64,000 nt of DNA. It comes from Arachis hypogaea (lineage: Eukaryota > Streptophyta > Magnoliopsida > Fabales > Fabaceae). Below the pieces are notes generated by a model that did not search any database, was not told the DNA's origin, and saw only the letters and a list, made by a program, of their open reading frames with translations. Of the stretch, positions 57,996 to 64,000 are shown in pieces (the first letter of the stretch is position 1; the number at the start of each line of letters is the position of its first letter). The stretch lies in NCBI RefSeq assembly GCF_003086295.3, contig NC_092044.1, positions 69,259,213 to 69,323,212 on the forward strand. Direction: 5' to 3'. Both the position numbers and the translations under genes were made by a program.

Positions 57996-59564
57996 ATGAA
58001 TTCTCACCCTTCTGGCTTCAAGTTTGATTCCAATGTTGTTGTTAGGAATGGACACTATAATGAGAATAGGAATATGCATCAAGGTCAAAACAATCAAAGG
58101 TGGATGGAGCCAAGATGATCTGATCAGCCCTTTAGGCAACAACACCTTCCAAGATATCATGTACGAAGACCACTCTACAATGCATACCAAAATAATAGAT
58201 ATCCTCAACACAGCTTCGGACCACCATACTCACAAGCCCCTTTCCGCCATTCTCCTCCATCTGACCCTAACCCATATCCACCATACCAACCACCCTATGA
58301 ACCATATGAACCATATATCGAACCACCCCAATTCCACCCCAATTACTCCCAAGAACCACCACCTCAATATACACCATCTCCATATCCATCAATTCAAGAG
58401 CACTATGATCCTACTTATGATAGCCGAGCGCAACAATAATCAAGGGATCATTTCAAGAAATCAGTGGATCAATTTTACGCAACCCTTCATCAATTGAACC
58501 AAGCGATAAATCAATTAGCCTCCCGACGTTCGGACACTCAAGGAATCCCCAAAGCTTCATGTGAACAATCTAATGAAGAACGTAGCATGGAGGAGAAGTT
58601 AGAAACTCCGGTGGATAGTGAGCAGCACAATTTTGTATTGGAACAACTGGAAGAACCTGCGCCTGCCATTGAAGAGGAAGAAGTGGTTGAAGACTTAGGA
58701 GATGCTGAACCTCCATGGGAATGTCAAGTTATAGAGCATCCTTCCAAGATGTTTGACATTGATATTAAAGAGGGTGTACAACCTCCAAAACATATCAGGG
58801 TTGAAGACTTTGAAGGGGATGATCAAGAGATGGATTCAATCATTAATGAATTCTTATCTACATTTGAATCCTCTCCCATTGGACTTGACATGGAAATTAA
58901 AGAAGAAGAAGCACAACCTCCCATGCCCTTGGTGAAAAATGAAGAAGAAATTGAATCGGAAGAAATCCACCAAGAGGAAGAGGTTGATATTGAAAAAGAT
59001 TGCAAAGAGGTGGAAGATGTCGAAGTAGAGCACAAGGAAGTGGAGCTTGTACGTTCATTAGAAACACCTCCCCCTAAGTTGCCATCATCCTTCACAACAT
59101 TCAAGTGGGTAAAATTCATATCCCTTAGCTTTCTAATTCCACTTGAATATGGGCTACTAGAGACGGATGGTCAACTTAGAGCTCTCTGTGGCATCAAGAG
59201 TAAAAGGAAGATGGTTAGTGGTAAGAGTTATCCTGCAAGGTTCAACATGGTTGTGTGCTCAAACTTTAAACGCAAAGGTTGGTGTAAAGCTCAACTGAAT
59301 GGGTCTAAGAAGTTGTTTGGCCGCTTTAGTGAGAATTTAGATTGCCTGCCACCCGGTTGGAACACTAATGATCAACAAGAAGACGGGTGCAAAAGCAAGG
59401 TTTGGGACCCCGGAATTCAATCTAGAAATCAACACTCTTGGGGCCTTGTCACTTGCTTTAACTTGCTTGAAGGCTTTCTGCGCCTTGTTTGGGACCCCGG
59501 AGGCTATTGGAACTCTAAACATTGGTGGAGATTTCTGGATGAGTTCAAGCACAAGCCGCCATAA
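57996..59564 (+). pseudogene. RE11 gag-like gene with two in-frame stops
   Basis: One frame of 523 codons from ATG 57996 (MNSHPSGFKF) to the stop ending 59564. Stops are TGA at 58116-58118 and TAA at 58437-58439. The N-terminal part is Pro/Tyr/Gln-rich (PYPPYQPPYEPYEPYIEPP). The second part (from 58464, 366 codons) begins with a short helix (VDQFYATLHQLNQAINQLAS), then an acidic stretch of repeated Glu (EEEEVVEDLGD, EEEIESEEIHQEEEVDIEKD), then a basic/aromatic C terminus with KWVKFISLSF, GKSYPARFN, WDPGGYWNSKHWWRFLDEFKHKPP. It is homologous to RE3 gag over the first part. No CCHC, protease or RT motif. I place it as gag by position only. Confidence 0.75.
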
Positions 59565-60976
59565 CAGGAAACTCCTCAATTGTCCAACTTAAGGACTTTA
59601 ACTAAAAGTGCTAGGTGGGAGACAACCCACCATGGTATGATCGTTCTCTTTTTAGTTTTAATTTTAGTTTGTTTTTGAATTTTTATTGAACCTGCAATTT
59701 TTGCATGACATTCATTGCATTTTGCATTCTGCATACTGCATAAAAAAAAAAAGGAAAACACGCACGCGATGCGGTAGCGTCGCTGACACGTCCGCGTCAC
59801 TAGTGCGTTGGGAAGAAAAGAATTGAATAGAGAGTCACGCGAGAGCGTGGCTGGAGGCGCGCCATTAGCATAATTTGACCCCACGCGACTGCGTCACCCA
59901 TGCGGCCGTGTGCCATGAAAATCGACGTCAAAGAGGTGCATGGCCGAAAGTTGTGCTGGAATTGGGCTGGACTCGTGCTAGAAGCCCAAGCCCTCCCACG
60001 CGAACGCGTGCCCCACGCGAACGCGTGCCCCACGCGGCCGCGTCGTCTTTCAAAAATGGCCATCCACGCGATCGCGTCACCCACGCGACCGCGTCACCCA
60101 GATTTTTGGCAAAATGCAATTCAAATAGAGAGTTGTGCGAATGCGAGGCTGCACTCGCGCCAATCGCACAAATCAGGCCATGCGTCCGTGTGTCCCACGC
60201 GTCCGCATCGCCTGAACTTATTGTGCCCCACGCGGCCGCGTCACCCACGCGACCACGTCACCCGCGTCGCACAACCTATCCAGATCAGTGCCAATTTTCT
60301 TATCTTTTCTTCTCTAACCCTAATTTTTCTATCTTTTCTTATTCTATCTTCGTCCTTTCTTACTTACTCCTTCTTCCCTTCTTTTCCTTCTCATTCTTCT
60401 TATCTTTTATTTTATTTTATCTAATTTATTTGCATATCTCATTATTTCATCTTAATTTTGTGCATATTTTTATTTTCTTTTTTAACTTTATTATTTTTCC
60501 ATTGGTGTTAAATTTTCTTATTCAACTGTTATAACTTTTCTGGTATTATCTGGTGCTTAGTGACTTGTTTACACTGTTGGGTCATATTATTTAAATCAAT
60601 GCTATTATTTTATGATATTTGTATTCCTTTTTGCATTGACATGAGCTTATACTGTCTTTCATTACCCACACTCTCCTCCCCTATGTTTCAAATCTTGCAC
60701 CACTGTCATGCCATGGCTTCTATTATTTTCTCACTTACATGTTGTAGCTACCATGTAATTGAGACCCCTATTATCTGGCATTAACACCCATACTTTATCT
60801 ATTTTCTTATCTTTATTTCTGGGTTACTTTTTCTTTTTTTTTTCCTCTTCTTTCAAGATGGCCACCGAGGAAGGGAAAAAGAGAAACTTCTAAAAGGGGA
60901 GACAAACAAGTCCATCTGCACAATCTTTGGAGAAAAGAGTCAGTTGGAGAAATCGGTCCACTTGCACATCTCAGCA
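59565..60976 (+). other. RE11 spacer with palindromic array
   Basis: Begins with GGTGGGAGACAACCCACCATGG, comparable to the GTTGGGAGGCAACCCAA sequence after the RE2/RE9 protease. It then carries the GC-rich array (59755-60280), a T/C-rich tract, and leads to the internal stem-loop at 60977. Open frames here follow the array and are not conserved. Confidence 0.65.
59755..60280. repeat. CACGCGACCGCGTC palindromic array in RE11
   Basis: About fifteen CpG-rich near-palindromic units (CCACGCGACCGCGTCACC, CCACGCGAACGCGTGCCC, CACGCGGCCGCGTC). The base composition jumps to high GC against the AT-rich surroundings. Confidence 0.88.
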
Positions 60977-61013
60977 TGCACCGAGGACGGTGCAATCTTT
61001 AAGTGTGGGGAGG
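60977..61013 (+). promoter_or_regulatory. Internal stem-loop plus polypurine-like module in RE11
   Basis: TGCACCG / CGGTGCA stem with AGGA loop (60977-60994), then ATCTTTAAGTGTGGGGAGG ending 61013. Same loop and downstream motif as the pre-LTR module at 62371-62409, with an unrelated stem. It would be an internal plus-strand priming site if the purine tract is used. Confidence 0.7.
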
Positions 61014-62370
61014 TCGATACCGATCTCCATGGGTTAGTTACTCTTCTATCTCAACACCAATGGTTTATTTTCCTTGTTCATTGTTGCATTTGCATTATTG
61101 ATTGCATATTTGTTTGATTTTTGCATATTTTACCACTTGGTTAAAGTAATATTTTTTTTTCAAGAAACTTTTTAGAGCATTTCACTAATTTGAATAAAAT
61201 TTAATGTTACACTTGTTTGAAGAAATATTATACTGGAACATGGTTTAGAGCTCGAACACACAAAACCTGTGAGATTTTTGAGCCTATTTGAATTGGCTGC
61301 ATTTTACCAACCAATATTTTATTTTTGGTGTGTGTTTTTCTCTCTAAAATTGTGATCTTTGTCTTGCTTAATTCTATATTTCCATTGTTTGATGTATGCA
61401 TGCACTGATATGATTAAGGCCCTTGTTTCACTAAGCTTACATACCCATATGGCCTTACCCTTTCATTATCCTTTGCAAACCAATTTGAGCCTACTATACC
61501 CATTTGTTCTTTACTTTAGCTCATTACTAACTCTAAACGGAAAACAATAATGTCCTTAATTTTAATCCTTGGTTAGCTTAGACTAGTAAAAGTGCTCATG
61601 ATTTAAGTGTGGGGAAGTTGGGTTTGAAAATATTTGGTTTGAATAATTGAGTGTTGTATATTTTAGTGAAAATGTAAAAAATAATGGTTGAGCACATGTT
61701 ATTGCATTCAATACTTTAATTATATGCATTGAAAAAAAAAGAGCAATTAATAAAAGGGGACAAAATGCCCCAAAATAAATAGTGAAATCAATGCATATGA
61801 GCTGCACTCAAAACTTGGGATGCATAAATATGTAGGAAAGCACAGTTAATGGGAAGTTGGATTTTGTATTTTAATTAAATGAATTGTCTTGAGTTAGGTG
61901 GAAAGTTTATGTTAATTAAGGATTCAAATTTTAGTCCACTTGGCCAAATACAATCCTACCTTGACCCTAACCCCATCACAACACTTAAAAGACCTCTTGA
62001 TTTTTGTATTGGTGCATTAAATTTTTTGTTGATTGTTAGATAAAGAGCAAGCTATAGAAAGCAAGATTAGTAGAGAATTGAGAAAATTGACCCTAGACAC
62101 TTGAGAGTTAGAATGATATACACTACTACTAAGGGTTCAGTGCTTAATTCTATGTTCCCTGCTTTTATGAGCTATCTTCTTCTTGCAAGTTATTTATATT
62201 GTATTTTGTGATTTGAGTTAGTAAAATCCAGTTCATATTTATTCTTGAAAGATTTATTTACTTTTTCACCAAGTAAGTAGAGTCATTTTAGCATGTAGTT
62301 GCATTCACATTCATAGGTTGCATTGCATAAGTCTTGCCTTTCCGTACTCATTTATTTGGTCTCCTTGAGT
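61014..62370 (+). other. RE11 3' untranslated region
   Basis: AT-rich, with a third TTTAAGTGTGGGGAAGT at about 61605, here without an obvious hairpin. No gene is visible. Confidence 0.65.
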
Positions 62371-62409
62371 TTAGCATGAGGACATGCTAATGTTTAAGTG
62401 TGGGGAGGT
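62371..62409 (+). promoter_or_regulatory. Stem-loop plus polypurine tract before RE11 3' LTR
   Basis: TTAGCATG / CATGCTAA with AGGA loop (62371-62390), then TGTTTAAGTGTGGGGAGGT directly abutting the LTR. The AAGTGTGGGGAGG part is a good plant polypurine tract, the primer for plus-strand DNA. Confidence 0.8.
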
Positions 62410-63838
62410 TGATAACCCACTATTTTATGGTTTACAATGTGTTTAATTGTGTGGTTTTATCATGGTTTTTACCCACTTATTCATATAATTAGCATGCATT
62501 TATATTTCCTTCCTAAAATTATTACATGATTGAAAACATGCTTCTTTAGTCTTAATTTAGCTAATCTTAATCCTCTCTTATTACCATTCGATGCCTTGAT
62601 CTGTGTGTTAAGTGTTTCAGGCTTTATAGGACATGAATGAGTGAGAGATTGGGAAGGAAGCTTGCAAAAATGGAAGGAACACAAGAATTGAGAAGATGAC
62701 CAGTGAGAAGTGACGCGTACGCGTCAGCGACGCGACCGCGTGGAAGAAAGGAATCCGTAGTGACGCGGTCGCATGGCTCACGTGACCGCGCGGATTGGAA
62801 AAGCACAAGTGACGTGGAAGCATGGACGACGCGAACACGTGGCAGGGAAAAACGCGAATGACGCGTCCGCATGGATGATGCGATCGCGTGACGTGCGCGA
62901 TCTGTAGAATTACAAAAGTCACTGGCAGAGATTTTGGGCCACATTTCAACCCATTTTTTGGCCCAAAAACACAGATTAAAGTCAGGGAACTTGCAGAGAC
63001 TCATCATGCTCTCATAATTCATAATTTTAGTTTTAGATGTAGTTTTTAGTGAGAGAGGCTCTCTCCTCTCTCTTAGGATTAGGATTAGGATTCCTCTTAA
63101 AGGACTTAGGAATATTTTTATCTTCTTCAATTACAGGTTCAATATTCCTTTTATATATTTTCCCAATTTATTTTATGAACTCTTTATGTTTGGATTGATT
63201 TTCTTAATCAATGTTATTTGAGGTATTTCAGTTTATGATTGTTTTATTTATATGAATGCTTTTAATTTACATTAGATATTTTTCCTTTTGGCTTTGGTTG
63301 ATTAATTGGTGACTCTTGAGTTATCAAACTCATTGTTGATTGAAAATTGGAATTCTTCAAGAATTGATTCGAGATCCAATAACTCTAACTTTCCCCAAGG
63401 AAAGACTGGGACTTGAGGATTCGAATTAATTCATCTACTTAACTTACCTTCATAGTTAGAGGTTAACAAAGTGGGAGAAAACTTCAATTCTCATCACAAT
63501 TGATAAGGATAACTAGGATAGGACTTCCGAATTTTCATACTTTGCCAAGAGTTTATTTTACAGTTATTATTATTTTATTTTAATTGTCATTCAACATACC
63601 TTTTACCTTAATCCAAAACCCCAAATACACTTTTGCATAACCAATAATAAGAACACACCTCCCTGCAATTCCTTGAGAAGACGACCCGAGGTTTAAATAC
63701 TCGGTTATCAATTTTAAAGGGGTTTGTTACTTGTGACAACCAAAATGTTTGCACGAAGGGATTTCTGTTGGTTTAGAATCTATATCTACAACGTGACTAT
63801 TTTTATAAAATTCTTTACTAGCAATAATCCTAACGTCA
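62410..63838 (+). repeat. RE11 3' LTR
   Basis: TGATAACCC to CTAACGTCA, 1429 bp, followed by the ATGGC duplication. Differs from the 5' LTR by scattered substitutions, mostly in the CpG-rich block 62710-62900. Confidence 0.93.
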
Positions 63839-64000
63839 ATGGCAGACAAGACAATGAAGAAGCCATATGGCTTAGTAGAGGATGTCTTGGTGAATGTTGA
63901 AAACCACTACATCCCTGCAAACTTCATAGTCTTAGACATAGGAGAGGATGAGGATGATTCTGTCATCCTTGGAAGACCTTTCCTAGCCACTGCTAATGCT
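63839..64000 (+). pseudogene. RE5 protease, continuation after RE11
   Basis: Resumes the RE5 frame: KKPYGLVEDVLVNVENHYIPANFIVLDIGE...VILGRPFLATANA, the conserved C-terminal half of the retropepsin-like domain. Runs off the window edge. Confidence 0.87.

Larger units (their letters stand above)
56391..63838 (+). mobile_element. RE11: complete non-autonomous LTR retrotransposon, TSD ATGGC
   Basis: 7448 bp with LTRs of 1424 and 1429 bp, a perfect tRNA-Asp primer site, one gag-like gene with two stops, a CACGCGACCGCGTC palindromic array, a long 3' region and a polypurine tract. ATGGC lies on both sides (56386-56390, 63839-63843). No protease, RT or integrase. Its LTRs are very similar, so the insertion is relatively recent. 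Confidence 0.93.

Noticed and set aside
59875..60534. Frames of 219 and 174 codons after the RE11 gag-like gene
   Set aside because: They arise from the GC-rich palindromic array and T-rich tail. Three overlapping frames on two strands are open at once.

Overview
The window is plant nuclear heterochromatin made almost entirely of nested LTR retrotransposons. I found no intact cellular gene. The repeat vocabulary (LTRs opening TGATGAGCGGATAATTTATA, arrays of GGCGTTTAACGCC-type palindromes, tRNA-Asp primer sites) matches my memory of Arachis (peanut) Ty3/gypsy elements. The genus is therefore a recollection, not a computed match. All coding sequence is gag, protease, RT/RNase H/integrase, or an accessory ORF (aORF) of the 'putative plant transposon protein' type. 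Nearly all of it is broken.

I label the elements RE1-RE11. RE1 (minus): LTR 65-2643 with its internal part off the left edge; it sits in RE2. RE2 (plus, 2644-7497, 5' part missing): protease tail, aORF and 3' LTR; it sits in the gag of RE3. RE3 (minus): gag 7498-8179, LTR 10083-11606; it also carries solo LTR RE4 (8239-9989, TSD CAAGC). RE5 (plus) is the oldest host and survives as fragments at 11607-11867, 53108-53369, 55877-56390 and 63839-64000. RE6 (minus, Athila-like, with RT and integrase): LTR 11868-18251 interrupted by solo LTR RE7 (13037-16807), internal region 18252-26939, and a second LTR at 53370-55876. RE8 (minus, 27192-52745, TSD GTCGC) lies in a second, truncated copy of the RE3 LTR. 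RE8 contains the complete non-autonomous element RE9 (plus, 30053-40601, TSD GTACC) and solo LTR RE10 (46397-48162, TSD ACTAG). A 3.8-kb tandem duplication between RE9 and RE10 left a hybrid LTR at 42608-44378. RE11 (plus, 56391-63838, TSD ATGGC) is a second complete non-autonomous element, inserted in the RE5 protease.

The layers give an order of events: RE5, then RE3 and RE6, then a large duplication of RE3-LTR/RE5/RE6-LTR sequence, then RE7 in one copy and RE8 in the other, then RE9 and RE10 inside RE8, then the 3.8-kb duplication. Frequent C-to-T changes, including one in a TSD and one that kills the RE2 aORF, fit long-methylated DNA.

Two observations stand out. First, a stem-loop with a GGA-type loop (usually AGGA or GGGA), followed a few bases later by TTAAGTTTGGTGT or TTTAAGTGTGGGGAGG, lies directly before 3' LTRs and again at one internal site per element. 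Its stem sequence differs between families while pairing is kept. Second, a 47-nt piece of a tRNA-Cys gene is embedded in the aORF of RE8 at a short shared sequence and was later duplicated.
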